Shown: positions 33,303 through 44,100 of the stretch, piece by piece
How the letters are laid out: every line of letters begins with the position of its first letter
Position numbering within the stretch: the first letter of the stretch is position 1
Assembly: GCA_020523885.1 (NCBI GenBank)
Contig: JAJAPY010000009.1
Span: 1 to 64,000 of the forward strand
From: Candidatus Liberimonas magnetica
GTDB lineage: Bacteria > Elusimicrobiota > Endomicrobiia > Endomicrobiales > JAFGIL01
Direction: 5' to 3'
DNA length: 64,000 nucleotides
Program-made: the position numbers and the translations under genes
The notes under the pieces: generated by a model
The model's input: the letters and a program-made list of their open reading frames with translations, nothing else
The model's database searches: none
What the model was told of the DNA's origin: nothing

Positions 33303-33794
33303 TTACACTTTAATCTTCTCGTGCAATGTTTTTCCATTTTTTTTATCTTTACCGTACAGCTCTATGGATTCTACTTTTGGGATCAATGCTCCTGATGCAG
33401 TTATGAAAACTTTATTTAGGTAAGCCGGTTTGCCATTAATGACCATTTCGGCTCTGACCATTTTCTTGTCATGATAAACCTTTATTTCTCTTTTATCGAA
33501 AGACTTTATCAATAGTTTATATACACCGGTGTTTTTATCGAAATCACATTGGAAACCGTATGCTTTACGGTCCATCGCGCTAAGTTCTTCACGTTTTCCA
33601 TCCTTGGCCAGCAATAACCAATACGCGGCAACCGGCTGCTTCTGGTCTATCTTGCCGTCAGCGCCCACATTTGCGTCATACCGCACGATATTCGCATTTT
33701 TACTGCGTCCAATTACGAATAGTTGGTTTGTTTGAGCTCCGAAAACATTAACGGACAACATAACAAAAACAATAATATATACGAAGCGTTTCAT
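33303..33794 (-). CDS. DUF4833 secreted protein
   Basis: This 163-aa protein has a signal peptide (1-19, ...VNVFGAQ). The mature part opens NQLFVIGRSKNANIVRYDANV and has YWLLLAKDGKREELS, then QCDFDKNTGVYKL, the pattern of DUF4833. The family is predicted periplasmic with unknown function, often near phosphatases or lipid genes, as here with the PAP2 protein. AAAGGATC lies 6 nt before the ATG. The gap to the next upstream gene is only 32 bp, so it is co-transcribed with PAP2. Confidence 0.7.
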   Translation of the reverse strand: MKRFVYIIVFVMLSVNVFGAQTNQLFVIGRSKNANIVRYDANVGADGKIDQKQPVAAYWLLLAKDGKREELSAMDRKAYGFQCDFDKNTGVYKLLIKSFDKREIKVYHDKKMVRAEMVINGKPAYLNKVFITASGALIPKVESIELYGKDKKNGKTLHEKIKV

Positions 33795-33826
33795 AGTTAG
33801 ATCCTTTACTGCAAAATTAGTATGTA

Positions 33827-34384
33827 TTAAAAGGCCCGGCTCATTCTTATGCCAAGATTCTTCTCTTTTACAACAGGCTGAATAGTCCAGCCTTTGTAGG
33901 GTTTTGTCAACATATATGTGCTGACAAAGGCTATAGTCGCGCCAGCAAAGACATCTATGGGATAATGGACATTGGTCCTGAGCCTGTCATAGCCGACATA
34001 TGATGCTATGAAATAGGCAGGCAGGCCGTACTTCCACCCATACCGTTTGTACAGGAATTCTGCGGATGCAACCGTAATAGTCGTGTGCCCTGATGGAAAG
34101 GACTGGGGTTCTCCATTGGGACGTGTAGAAGTGACCGTATATTTCAGGGCCAGGGTAATACCCATCGCAGTCCCTGCGGACTGGGCAAACTGCAGTGTCC
34201 CGGCTTTATCTTTTTCTACGAGGGTCATTCCAAAAGCAAATGCCGGTAGAACATACACTACCGCATTGTCAATATTGTTAAGCATATCTCCCTGTTCCGT
34301 AACACTGCCAGCTTCAGGAACAGAGAAAAGACAGAAAATCGTTGTAATCATGGTAAAGGTAATGAAATTTTTAGCGAAATTCAT
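33827..34384 (-). CDS. PAP2-family phosphatase
   Basis: All three PAP2 phosphatase motifs are present: KYTVTSTRPNG, PSGHT and RLRTNVHYPIDVFAG, with the catalytic His residues. It has an N-terminal export or membrane segment. Such enzymes dephosphorylate lipid phosphates (phosphatidate, undecaprenyl-PP) on the periplasmic face. The start at ATG 34384 (MNFAKNFITF) is preceded by GGAAGAG; a GTG at 34420 would extend the protein by 12 residues into the upstream gene. It lies 8 bp after the DUF3943 gene, so coupling is likely. Confidence 0.8.
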   Translation of the reverse strand: MNFAKNFITFTMITTIFCLFSVPEAGSVTEQGDMLNNIDNAVVYVLPAFAFGMTLVEKDKAGTLQFAQSAGTAMGITLALKYTVTSTRPNGEPQSFPSGHTTITVASAEFLYKRYGWKYGLPAYFIASYVGYDRLRTNVHYPIDVFAGATIAFVSTYMLTKPYKGWTIQPVVKEKNLGIRMSRAF

Positions 34385-34392
34385 ATATTTGT

Positions 34393-35889
34393 TTACTCTT
34401 CCGGCATATTGTCGCGCCACTCTACGGCGCCAAAATCTGTATGGCTTAGGAAATTGTAAGTTAGGGTAATAGTTCTGACTAATTGATCCCTGCCAGGTAA
34501 ACTACTGCTATAGCGCGCGTTGCGGCTGGCCAAAAGATAACCTATAGATAAAGCATGACGGCCAAAGACCCGCACAGCCAGCGACGTGCTGAGGTATTGA
34601 ATACGCTCCTCGCCTGGAGCCCTGCTTGCGATTATATCTGTAATGAAATAATTATGCCCTGAAGCATCGATCATGACACTTTTGCCCATAATAAGGCGCA
34701 GTGCCACGAGCTGTTGAGGAGTGACTCCGTAATGAAAATCCGTTTCAGAGCTGTCCGGAAGGATCGTTCCTGCGCCGCCAAACCCCAAGCCTATCAGGCC
34801 GGTCGCCTGCAGCGCTACTTTTTTAGATACCCACCACTGTCCAGTGGTCCCGAACGAGCCCGCAGTTGAAGAAAGCCGGTAAACCTGGGGAGCCAGGTAG
34901 TCGAAAGTTCCATACAAGCCCCAAATGCCGCGGTAATTATCGCCTGACTCATAGAGCGCTCCAAAAAGCAAACCTCGGATCATAGCGCTGTTATACTGGC
35001 TGGTTTTTTCAATGCGCGAATCTATTTCAAAATCGAAATAATCAAAAGGGCGATTGTAACTATAACCGGGTTTTCCCGGTAAACCGTAAACAATCTTAAA
35101 ATCGGCGTAACTGACCGTGTTCACCAAGGTCGTATGATTACCGATAACATTGAGGTCAACATTGGAGCCTGTGCCAGCCTGCAGGCGGTAAAAAATCGCA
35201 GGATCACGGCTTGTCAGAACAGGGCCGTAACGTTTCCCGAAAACAAGCCGGTTAAGTTCCGTAGGAGGATAGACAAGGCCTGCCATAAATTTACGCCATG
35301 CCGCAGGATGCCCCCCTCCATTTTCAATTATTAAATTAGAAAGGCGGTAAAGCACTTCTCCGACAAAGCTCCCGGCTGTACCACTGGCTACTTGATCGTT
35401 CAAAGAAGGGTCTGTAGTTTCACCGCCGACTTCCCAGGCGAAAGCGCCCGCATTACTGTATATAAGAGACTCCCAATAATTCAAACCCGCTGAACGTGCG
35501 AACCCATAATAGAGCGCGCCCGAATATGGGTGTCCGATCTGATTCATCGTGAAAGCGTCTTGATCTACAACCCAGGGGCCTTTATTAACATGGTCCCGGA
35601 TCGAATAATTGCTGACATCATACTCTCCAGGGCCGTAGAAAAGAAGGTCTAAACGATTCAATAGGATAATGAATGCCGGGATCTCAAGAGCAGGAATAAG
35701 ATAGCTTTTTCGTGTTGGAGGTTCTCCTGGTTTAACACGGTCAGGAGAAGTAGGCCCCTGGTTATCGGCTGTATCTTTTGTAGGCATTATCACAGTACTC
35801 GGCGTAACTTTGATCGGAGCCGCAAAACCTCCGGCAGTTAAAAAAAAGATCAAAAAAATGCTTTCCACGGCTATAAAGTATTTATTCAC
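34393..35889 (-). CDS. DUF3943 outer-membrane protein
   Basis: This 498-aa protein starts at GTG 35889 with GGAG upstream. After a signal peptide (1-23) and a short linker it shows the DUF3943 pattern (IGHPYSGALYYGFARSAGLNYW, AFAWEVGGE, PSLNDQVASGTAGSFVGE), then a long beta-barrel half (about 260-498, alternating strands, SIGYLLASRNARYSS). Function unknown. The operon with PAP2 and DUF4833 hints at lipid modification or trafficking at the envelope. Confidence 0.75.
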   Translation of the reverse strand: MNKYFIAVESIFLIFFLTAGGFAAPIKVTPSTVIMPTKDTADNQGPTSPDRVKPGEPPTRKSYLIPALEIPAFIILLNRLDLLFYGPGEYDVSNYSIRDHVNKGPWVVDQDAFTMNQIGHPYSGALYYGFARSAGLNYWESLIYSNAGAFAWEVGGETTDPSLNDQVASGTAGSFVGEVLYRLSNLIIENGGGHPAAWRKFMAGLVYPPTELNRLVFGKRYGPVLTSRDPAIFYRLQAGTGSNVDLNVIGNHTTLVNTVSYADFKIVYGLPGKPGYSYNRPFDYFDFEIDSRIEKTSQYNSAMIRGLLFGALYESGDNYRGIWGLYGTFDYLAPQVYRLSSTAGSFGTTGQWWVSKKVALQATGLIGLGFGGAGTILPDSSETDFHYGVTPQQLVALRLIMGKSVMIDASGHNYFITDIIASRAPGEERIQYLSTSLAVRVFGRHALSIGYLLASRNARYSSSLPGRDQLVRTITLTYNFLSHTDFGAVEWRDNMPEE

Positions 35890-35974
35890 AATACTCCAGG
35901 AACGGCCCGGCGCCTTATCCGCATAAACAGCTGTTCTTCTTTGTTTTCTTTCATGTATTTCTCTTCATATGCAC

Positions 35975-37102
35975 TCACTTAAAGCTCATCTCGTCTTCTA
36001 TTTCAGGTTTAGCTTGATACTTTAAACCAGGTTTTACTGTATGGTTCCGTGTTGTCCAGCTTTCCAGCAGCACTGAAGTTACAGTAAGGGCTAAAGGCCC
36101 CAGAATGAGCCCTGAAGAACCAAAGAATATCAGGCCCCCGACTATAGACAAGAATGCTAAAATGGTGTGGAATTTAAGCCGTTTCCCCACCAGGACGGGG
36201 CGAAGCAGGTTGTCTACAGTACCGACAACAAAGCTGCCCCATAATGTGAGGATCAAGGCTTTTCCCCAACTGCCTTTCAAAAGCAATAAAATAGCCGCCG
36301 GAACCCAAATAATGAAAGCACCCAGCACGGGTATCACTGATAGCAAAGCCATAACCACTCCCCATAGCAGCGGAGCGGGTAAACCCAGCCACCAGAACAT
36401 CAATCCGCCTAACAGGCCTTGAATGGATGCCACGGCCAGCGTTCCGTATACCGTGGCATAAATAGTATCACTGACCCGGCAAAACAGGCTGTCCATTTCT
36501 TTTTCAGAGAGCGGCGATAAAGACCTGAGCGATCTAAGCGCTGCACGCCGGTCGCGCAGAAAAAAGAAAAGCATATAGAAGGTCATAGCAATATCAATCA
36601 GCTGGAACAAGGAACCTTTTACAATAGACCCTGCCGTAGAACTCAACCATTTAGCAAGTGTAGTAACTGTTCCGGGCAAATCTATCTGCTGCTCGATCTT
36701 ATCGGCAATAGGCGCCAGGCGCGGATGGCCTTCAAGCACGTGCCGCCATTCGCCGGACTTGACCTCCGTTTCGATAAGTTCCGCTCCTTTCTCCGCCTGT
36801 ATGAAAAGACGCTCCCCTACGAATGTTGCCGGGGCCACTACGATAAAGCCTATTGCCAAAACTGAGACTAGCGCAGCCAGGCTGGGGCGTTTAAGTTTTA
36901 ACTCAAGCCACTCTTGCAACGGAGTGAACAAGACCGCCAGCGCCAGGGCCCATGTAAGCGAAGGTAAGAATGGCTCGGACAACCTGTAACAGAGATAGAT
37001 CCCAAAAGCAGTCGCAACTATCAACACGAGGGTCCGGATGCGGCTTTGTGATTCCCATTCATGAAAGGCCGAAGTAGCCTGGTGCTTATCTGGTTTACTC
37101 AT
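35975..37102 (-). CDS. AI-2E family (PF01594) membrane transporter
   Basis: This 375-aa protein has seven to eight membrane helices, the family GLLGGLMFWWLGLP turn and the LLSVIPVLGAFIIWVPAAI helix near residue 240-260. C-terminal helices contain GLILGPLAL. Members export small molecules or act as Na+/H+ antiporters; the AI-2 exporter role applies only to a few. GAGGGG lies 8 nt before the ATG. It stands alone between the DUF3943 and DUF3108 genes. Confidence 0.85.
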   Translation of the reverse strand: MSKPDKHQATSAFHEWESQSRIRTLVLIVATAFGIYLCYRLSEPFLPSLTWALALAVLFTPLQEWLELKLKRPSLAALVSVLAIGFIVVAPATFVGERLFIQAEKGAELIETEVKSGEWRHVLEGHPRLAPIADKIEQQIDLPGTVTTLAKWLSSTAGSIVKGSLFQLIDIAMTFYMLFFFLRDRRAALRSLRSLSPLSEKEMDSLFCRVSDTIYATVYGTLAVASIQGLLGGLMFWWLGLPAPLLWGVVMALLSVIPVLGAFIIWVPAAILLLLKGSWGKALILTLWGSFVVGTVDNLLRPVLVGKRLKFHTILAFLSIVGGLIFFGSSGLILGPLALTVTSVLLESWTTRNHTVKPGLKYQAKPEIEDEMSFK

Positions 37103-37157
37103 AATTTTAACCCCTCTTTGTTTTCAGCAATTTCTAACAAAACAAATTATGTGCGTA

Positions 37158-37955
37158 TTATTCTCTTATTGTTTTCAAGTCCGCTTTAATAGAGCCGATA
37201 GCTATTTCAGAACTCATCTCGACCGGTGTTTTTTTGTTATCATCCGTCAACCAGACGCTAAGGCTGCCCTTAGCCTGGAATATCCCGGTGCCTTCTCTTA
37301 TGTTCGGTTCAACTACATAGCATTTAAAACTGCCTGCAGGCACTTTTATTTCTTCTTTTCTCAAGATCCTGACTGACAGCGGCCAGGATTTCCCTCCGGA
37401 ATTAGCGTCAATACTAATAGTTTTCCCGTCTGATATATTTTTCGTCCTTAGATAATAAAGGCTGGACAATACATCCTGCGCCCAGTTAGGGATCGCTCCA
37501 ATTTTTTTTGTTTCAGGAATATAGTAGGTATGCCGTACCTGGTCAAAGATCAGAGTTTCCGTGTTCCTGTAATTTCCTTCAGACAACTGCTGGCGGAATT
37601 TAAGCGAGCATAAGCTCTTTGTGTCGATCCAGGATTCATTGACATCTCTGACCTTGAAAAAATGATCAAAGAACGCGGCTGTCCTTGCTTCGGTCACTAT
37701 GTGATAGCAGTCCCTGTTTTGAAATTTTTCTATATTCTTGACAGCCATAGTGGCGTAACCTATGACCACGAATTTATATCTTATATCGAACTCAAGATAT
37801 TCGCCGACCTTGAAGGCGTCGTTCTTCTCCTGCCGCCATACAAATTTCTTTATTTTGTTCTGTTTGTGCGTCTTTTGAGGCTTCTGAGTGGCAGAAAAAA
37901 CAGGAAGTATCAGATAAACCGATATCAATAGCGCTGTAACACATTTTTTAAGCAT
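37158..37955 (-). CDS. DUF3108 periplasmic protein
   Basis: This 265-aa protein has a signal peptide (1-21, ...LPVFSATQ). FKVGEYLEFDIRYKFVVIGYATM at about 50-72 and the pattern VTEARTAAFFDHFFKVRDVNESWID match DUF3108, a beta-barrel-like periplasmic domain. The family is often beside envelope lipid or barrel genes, as here. CGGAGA lies 6 nt before the ATG. The 75-bp gap to the upstream gene contains an AAATACG/CGTATTT inverted repeat. Confidence 0.8.
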   Translation of the reverse strand: MLKKCVTALLISVYLILPVFSATQKPQKTHKQNKIKKFVWRQEKNDAFKVGEYLEFDIRYKFVVIGYATMAVKNIEKFQNRDCYHIVTEARTAAFFDHFFKVRDVNESWIDTKSLCSLKFRQQLSEGNYRNTETLIFDQVRHTYYIPETKKIGAIPNWAQDVLSSLYYLRTKNISDGKTISIDANSGGKSWPLSVRILRKEEIKVPAGSFKCYVVEPNIREGTGIFQAKGSLSVWLTDDNKKTPVEMSSEIAIGSIKADLKTIRE

Positions 37956-37979
37956 AAGTTATCTCCGGGTATTAAATAT

Positions 37980-38025
37980 AAAATACGAAAAAAAATATTT
38001 TCGAAATTACGTATTTTGCGATTTA
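37980..38025. terminator. AT-rich hairpin between 38031 and 37955 genes
   Basis: AAATACG near 37980 pairs with CGTATTT near 38009, with an internal T-rich loop; the minus-strand side continues TTTTATATTT. It is a weak candidate terminator for the upstream barrel gene. Confidence 0.35.
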
Positions 38026-38030
38026 ACGAA

Positions 38031-39122
38031 TTAAATCGAGAAGTAGGTAGACGCTGTAAGGACTGAATAGAGCACCGGCAACCTTGGCTCAAGCGCCTTG
38101 CCGACAAAAACATTGAACTTTAAATTAATATGCTCAAATAATATCATGTCACACCCCAAACCGGCGCTGAGAGATGACTTCATGTTGTAGGAGTAGCCAA
38201 AATCGGCGACATTACCGATCTGCGCGGTCTCGGATGTTATATCTATAGTTAGTATCTGTAATTTGGCTCTTAAGGCGTGTTTCTTAACGTTTCTTACTAT
38301 CGGGATGTGGTAGTTCAATTTGCCGTATGCAAGGGTGTTGCCATAGAATTCATTATAACCATAGCCTCTTAGCAGGTCATACCCGCCGGCAAAATACACA
38401 TCGCTCAAGGGCCTGAAGTCTGTGGTGATCGGAAAATAGAACTTGAGGTATGCCTCCAGGTAATCCCATTTCTGCGGCATATAAGTGCTCTTTATATCGA
38501 TCTCTCCCTTTGTGAATTCGTAATCGCTTCCCGTCCCGCGGTAAGACCCTGAAAAAGTGCCCGAAAGCTTACTGCCGTTGGGAACAGGGTTCAACGGGTC
38601 TGCCGTATCGTATTTGATATTAACAGACTCAAGTAAGACATTGCCCTTGTCGTATTGGACGTTCTTGTCTACCGAAGCTGTGACCGTATTGGCTACGGAG
38701 ACAGCGGTTTTTACCTGGGTAAATTTGTCGAGGTTATACCCGAAATACGGGACGATCTCGTGTGTTCGCTGAAAGTATGTTTTGGGGCCAAGGTTCAGCT
38801 CAAAATAGATCGTGTCGGCAAGGGACGCACCCGTGAAGAACTTTGAAAAATTGTACCGCAGGTCAAACCCGATATTAAAAAATGTATTTAGCATATCGTA
38901 TCTGGAGGTTATGTCGAACGTAGTGCTGGATATCTGCTGATGAACTGAGAACTCTATCTCGCTGTTCGGCAACACAAATCTGAAGTGCGGCATCTGCACC
39001 ATTCTTGCATCCGTGATCTTTATATCTGCCACCTCGGCCAGTGCCGGCACAGCTGGCACACACAGCAGAAAAGCCGCAAACAGGACACCTCTCATCATAA
39101 AAACTGTCTTTGACCTGCTCAT
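38031..39122 (-). CDS. Outer-membrane beta-barrel protein (Omp85-like C-terminal motif)
   Basis: The ATG at 39122 (MSRSKTVFMMRGVLFAAF) overlaps the preceding TGA as ATGA, which fixes the start. The product is about 363 aa. The signal peptide ends near PALAEVA, then come about 16 beta strands. GGYDLLRGYGYNEFYGN near residue 275 resembles the Omp85/ShlB L6-loop motif (VRGY/F), although no POTRA domain precedes it. The C-terminus ASTYFSI is atypical for a barrel. A small outer-membrane export or lipid-related barrel is the best guess. Confidence 0.65.
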   Translation of the reverse strand: MSRSKTVFMMRGVLFAAFLLCVPAVPALAEVADIKITDARMVQMPHFRFVLPNSEIEFSVHQQISSTTFDITSRYDMLNTFFNIGFDLRYNFSKFFTGASLADTIYFELNLGPKTYFQRTHEIVPYFGYNLDKFTQVKTAVSVANTVTASVDKNVQYDKGNVLLESVNIKYDTADPLNPVPNGSKLSGTFSGSYRGTGSDYEFTKGEIDIKSTYMPQKWDYLEAYLKFYFPITTDFRPLSDVYFAGGYDLLRGYGYNEFYGNTLAYGKLNYHIPIVRNVKKHALRAKLQILTIDITSETAQIGNVADFGYSYNMKSSLSAGLGCDMILFEHINLKFNVFVGKALEPRLPVLYSVLTASTYFSI

Positions 39123-39691
39123 TGAATTATTCTTTCCACATTTTCTTTTAAGGTTCCGCTGTTTATCGTAAGATCCGTACATTGTTTACTGTTAACATCA
39201 TAATCTATCTGCCAGAACGCACTCCCGCCTTTTGAAACATCCACATACTCTTTTTTCCATTTAGCGTGTTTTTTGCGGTCGTACATAAAGAAATTGCAGT
39301 ATACAACCTTCCGGCTGTCAAAATTTATGCCCATATATTGGACTCTGTATTTCCACAAAAGATCGCGGATTCTGGTGATCTGTCTTTTATTGGGTGCAAT
39401 CCTATTTTGGGTAGTTACGGCCATTTCTTCATTCTTTAACTTTGAGAGTTTTGTAATATACCTGCTTACCGCGGCCAAAGCTTCATCGGTTTGCTGATTT
39501 GTAGGGATCCAAAATCCTGCGGATACAATAGTATCCGGCTTCTTCTCAAGCACAATCTGGTGTTCTCGTTCAATAATGTCTTCACAAAAAACGGGTTCAA
39601 GTGCAGTAAATGTAATTCCAGCAGTGACTATCGCGCAAATAATAATGTTGAAATGTTTATAAAGCACATCCATTTTTCTTTCAATATCCAT
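39119..39691 (-). CDS. Secreted hypothetical protein (190 aa)
   Basis: GGAGC 7 nt before the ATG at 39691 supports this start. The signal peptide (about 10-36) ends near VFCEDI. The mature protein is alpha/beta, with IRDLLWKYRVQYMGINFDSRKVVYCNFFMYD and KGGSAFWQIDYDV. No family is recognised. It is translationally coupled to the barrel gene downstream, so the pair may act together at the outer membrane. Confidence 0.55.
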   Translation of the reverse strand: MDIERKMDVLYKHFNIIICAIVTAGITFTALEPVFCEDIIEREHQIVLEKKPDTIVSAGFWIPTNQQTDEALAAVSRYITKLSKLKNEEMAVTTQNRIAPNKRQITRIRDLLWKYRVQYMGINFDSRKVVYCNFFMYDRKKHAKWKKEYVDVSKGGSAFWQIDYDVNSKQCTDLTINSGTLKENVERIIQ

Positions 39692-39716
39692 ACCAAGCTC
39701 CTTTTACATATATTCT

Positions 39717-40973
39717 TTACGTCTTAGGGTTCCGGGTCAGGTATCCTGACAAAAATAATGCCAGCAGTGTGTATGTCAGGAACAGGTAATACCCGGGCTC
39801 TAGAGAAGTGCCGTTGGTAGTCAGCATAGCCGTTTCACCGGCTGCTATTTTCATGTCGCTAAGCTGGCTGGTAATTATCCCGTTAAAGCCGACATAGGCC
39901 ATGAATATAGCGACCACCATGACATCTGCCATGGACCATTTCCCTGATTTTAAGACAAAAAACTTAATAACAGGGTTCTCCTTTGCGCTGTGAAAATTGT
40001 AATAATACAACACTGACGAAGCTATTTTTAACAGCGGGAAAAAAATACTGAAGGTAATGACCAGGAGCCCGACTAATTTCATTTCTATATCTTTGTGGAC
40101 TATCATGATGCGAAATATATCTACGATACTTTTGCTTTGAAAATACAATACCTGGTTCTCGAATTGTATAGGATGCCCGAGCAATACAAAACTCATGTGC
40201 GAGATCTTTGCTTCTATATCTATCATTGGTGTGGTTACGCCGGTTACCAAAAGCAGGATAAGAGACGCAACCAGAATTAGATATCTTGAAGGGACTAAAG
40301 GCTGTTCGCTAAAACCGGATAAAGCAAAAAGACTAATAGATAATATGATAAGCAGAACAGTTTCCTTAGAAACCAGCTTGTATTTAACTGAAATTACTTC
40401 ATTAAGTTTGATCCTCGCGCTTTCAACATCCTTAGAATCGGTCTTAAGAAGAATACTATCTATTTTAGATGTATCCTGTGTATTATGTGTTTGGCTAATA
40501 TATTGTTTAAGCTGTTTGTTCAGCACATCCTTTAGCTGCCCTTCTGTCTTCACAGTCGTCATCTCACGAAGAATGGCATTCGTATATTCAGGAATTCCTT
40601 TTTTTATATCCTTGATACTGACAAAAATATTCATAAAGGCTTGTTTAAACCACCCTCCGGCTGAGCCTTTGTTCTCTTTTTTGATATTCTTGGCAACTTT
40701 ATCAATAAGGGTGTTTAACAGGACTTCAATATGTTTTCTGAGCGCCCGCTCGTTCGTCCTTGACAAAGACAGCTTGTTAATCTCCTCTGTAAGAATTACG
40801 CTGAGCTGGCGCTTCCATTCATCAACGCTTAAAAGCCCGTATTTGATATGGTTGAGCTCGGCATAATCGTTCTTGTTCTTCTGGTTGGAGATCGAATTTG
40901 AAATGATCTGCTGGCACAGAACAGCCGATACCATGATAATTACTAAGGATAAGATAAGATTGATTTGTTTCAT
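39717..40973 (-). CDS. PqiA-like inner-membrane protein
   Basis: This product of about 418 aa has an N-terminal helix (MKQINLILSLVIIMVSAVL), a soluble helical region (about 30-190), then six helices with the paraquat-inducible protein A signature: FSIFFPLLKIASS and SGKWSMADVMVVAIFMAYV. PqiA partners of MCE proteins work in phospholipid movement between membranes. No MCE (PqiB) gene is adjacent, but TamB and an Omp85 barrel, which also move lipids or barrels, lie immediately upstream. The N-terminal extension is unusual. The start at 40973 has GAAGGTAAC upstream. Confidence 0.75.
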   Translation of the reverse strand: MKQINLILSLVIIMVSAVLCQQIISNSISNQKNKNDYAELNHIKYGLLSVDEWKRQLSVILTEEINKLSLSRTNERALRKHIEVLLNTLIDKVAKNIKKENKGSAGGWFKQAFMNIFVSIKDIKKGIPEYTNAILREMTTVKTEGQLKDVLNKQLKQYISQTHNTQDTSKIDSILLKTDSKDVESARIKLNEVISVKYKLVSKETVLLIILSISLFALSGFSEQPLVPSRYLILVASLILLLVTGVTTPMIDIEAKISHMSFVLLGHPIQFENQVLYFQSKSIVDIFRIMIVHKDIEMKLVGLLVITFSIFFPLLKIASSVLYYYNFHSAKENPVIKFFVLKSGKWSMADVMVVAIFMAYVGFNGIITSQLSDMKIAAGETAMLTTNGTSLEPGYYLFLTYTLLALFLSGYLTRNPKT

Positions 40974-41000
40974 AATGGTTACCTTCATTGTCTCCAAATT

Positions 41001-41088
41001 GTAGGGGCGGGCCTTGCGTCCGCCTATAAAAAGAATTCGTATTTATGTGGTCATTATTCATTCGGGCGGACGCAAGGCCCGCCCCTAC
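41001..41088. repeat. Dispersed inverted-repeat element, copy 2 of 3
   Basis: It has the same 24-25-nt arms as 21687-21765 (GTAGGGGCGGGCCTTGCGTC...), with 39 bp between. It separates the TamB gene from the PqiA-like gene. Confidence 0.95.
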
Positions 41089-41108
41089 AGGACAAATATT
41101 ATTAACCG

Positions 41109-44100
41109 TCAATAATCGAACTTCCAGAACAGATCTACTCCTGATGTCTTCGGGTCACCGAGCTGTGAATTTAAGCTGTAATGTTTGTCTAATTTGTAAT
41201 CCAGCAAGGTCTGGGGGCTCTCATCCTGGCCGGAACGCCATTCGTATTTTGCCGTAAGCCTGTCCGTTATATTCTTGCCCACGCCCCAGGAGCCTTCGGA
41301 AGGCTTAAGGGTCAACTCATCTATAGGAACGACCTTGCTGACCATTCCTTTGATGTCTTTTTCTGCGAACCCGGCCATTACATCGAAAGACGTATTCTGC
41401 AGAGAAGCGCTCTGCGACTGCGACAGTTTGGTGGACTGGGCTCCGAAAGCAAGGTATGCTATGATGTCTTTGCGCTCCATGGACGGGTCGCTTTGAAAAG
41501 TTATTATAGGGTTATCCAGCGTGCCTCCAAGTAACACGTCTATAGAAACATCCCCAATGACACAGGATGCTTTTGCATTGATCAGTGAAGTCAGGAAATC
41601 CGATCCTCTGGGAATGATCTTCGCTCTGGTTATAGAAAGGGGCCTCTCGTTTATCTTATAGATACCGCGCAATGCGTTGATCTCTCCGGCATAGGACATG
41701 GGACCATTCTTTTTTTTTGTTATATCCAGGTCACCTTTTACCTCGGCTGATACGTTCTGGGCATATACCCAGGTTTTTCCCGGTGCCAGCACGTGGAGAT
41801 CCAGGCTGAGCAGTTTGTAGAACTCAGGGGAAGCTGTAGCTGACGGCACCGTCATTACGGCTCCGCCCCGGTCGGTTTTTATGAACTCTATCTCACTCAA
41901 TACAACCCTGGTATGGGACGGGATATTAACTACCCCTTGAGTGAGGGTCACATTTCCTGCGGCATAAAGCCCTTTTATTTTTATATCTGAATCGATGCTT
42001 CCCGTAAAAATATTTGTGTTCATTACCTTGAAATCACGGCAGGCCAGCTTCAATTCTGCATCCGCAGGAACAAAGCCTTTAAGCATTATTTTTCCTGTAA
42101 GTTCGGCGTTCCCATCTCCGCTTTTAAGGGTGAAATGACGCAATAATATCTCGTTGTTGTCCAACTCGATACTGGCGTTTATGTCGTGGTACTCGGCCTC
42201 AGTCGCGGCAAGGGTCAAAGTCCCGCCGGTTATGCCGATATTTCCCTTGATCTTTGGGGACATGGGGTCGCCCTCGATAAGGATATCAGCCTGTATCTTT
42301 CCGGACGATGATCTGACCTGTTCTGTTATCCCGGGAAGGATATCAAAGCCAAGCCCGGTGTTCTTAATAGAAACCCTGAGGCCTGTACGCTGGATGCGTT
42401 TCTTTACCGGGCCGAGAGACAGGTCCACAGGGACCGCGCCTTCCACTGAAAAAAGCGTCTTACCCTTATTTTCAACCCGCGCTTCGAACTTGAGATTTTT
42501 TTCCGCGTATTTGAGCTTTGCTGGTATTTTATCGAACGATAAACCTCTTGCCTCAGCATTTACTATATCAACAGTGCCTGATATATGAGGTGAAAGGTAA
42601 CTGCCTTCTATTCCTATATCTGCGTTTACAATCCCTTCCAGCGGAATATCTATTCCGGTCAATAAGCCGAGCCCTCTTGTGTCCGCATTCTTTACTCTAA
42701 GATCCATGTTCATATTCTTTAAGCTGCCTATCACTCCGCTTGCTGTTATGAGCTGAGGGCCGTTTGATATCCGCAGAGACTCAACTTTTATTTGTTTTGA
42801 TGAGGCCTCTATTTTTATATCGCCGTCATTGGACCAAGTAGATGTACCGGCAGAAACGCTTATTTTGTTAATGTCAAAGAGAAAAATACTTTTGCCTGTC
42901 TCTTTAAAACCTGCATTAGCAAGAAATTCTACGTTAGTATTCGTTCCTGCTCTAAGTTTAACTAAACCTGTATTTTCCCTGTTTTGCGCCAGGATAGATA
43001 TATTGTCAAAGGCCGTTCCTCCGGCTTTAAAACCGGTTATCTGAACATCTGCGGTTCCGTCAGGAGGCAGTTTAAATCCTTTAAGTGATACTTTAGCTTT
43101 TACACTGTCCGCGGCGAGCCCTGAAAACAACAGGTCCCTGCCTTCCAGCTCAGCTGATATATCGGATGAAGATAGCGTGCCCTTTAAGCTACCGGTAGAA
43201 GATAAAATGCCTTCCATTTTTACTGAATCAAGGAAAACAGATACAAATCCGAGGTCAACCTGTTTAAGGTTGTAGGTCATATCGAGAGCTTCGTTCCTGC
43301 CATAACCCATAACCCCTTTAGAAGAAAGCCCAAAATGGGCCGACTCTACCTTAAGTTTATCGAGCCTGAAAGCTTTTTCGCCTGCCAAACCCAGGGCAGC
43401 GATGGCAAAATGCTCTCTAAAAACTTCGATATCTGCGTTCAATGAAACAAGCCTCTTTGCGATAACCGCGGTTATGGTGCTTTCACCTACGCTGAAGCCC
43501 GCGAACTTTGAAGGATGGATCTTTACCGAAACGCTTGAGCGGAGTCCGTCTAAATTTCTGCCTTGAGCCTGTATACTGATATCCAAAGAGAGCTCGCCTG
43601 TCGGGCAGGCTTCTTTTTTGTATACCGCAAAAACTGGCATTATGTCGCACGGCTTAAGGCCTGTGATCCTGCTATTTACCACTAGACTGGGTACCTCGGG
43701 CCGAAAGAGCGCTTCGTTATCTATCTTAAGTGAGTTATATTTAAAAGATTGGACTATTTTAAGTTCGTCAAGGCCGCCCGTGAGCTTTATATTACTGGAG
43801 AACGCTCCTATAGGCCTTATTCGCGGGTCCAGCGCCGAGATATCCTTGAGAGAACCCTCAGGGCAGTCAATATTGATGTCAAATACAGGCCTGGCCATAT
43901 GCTTTATAGTTCCGTCAATACTGAGTTTCGAATACTCTGTACTTAAACGGAGCCCTTTTATATTCAGGTCTCGGCCCTTGACCTGCACACTGCCGCTAAC
44001 GGCCTTTATATCTAGAGCAGGCCTTGTGCTTTTTGCGCTAAGCGTGGTAATGCCTACATTAGTAGTATCTCCATTGATAGCAGCTGACGCAGAAAGGTTA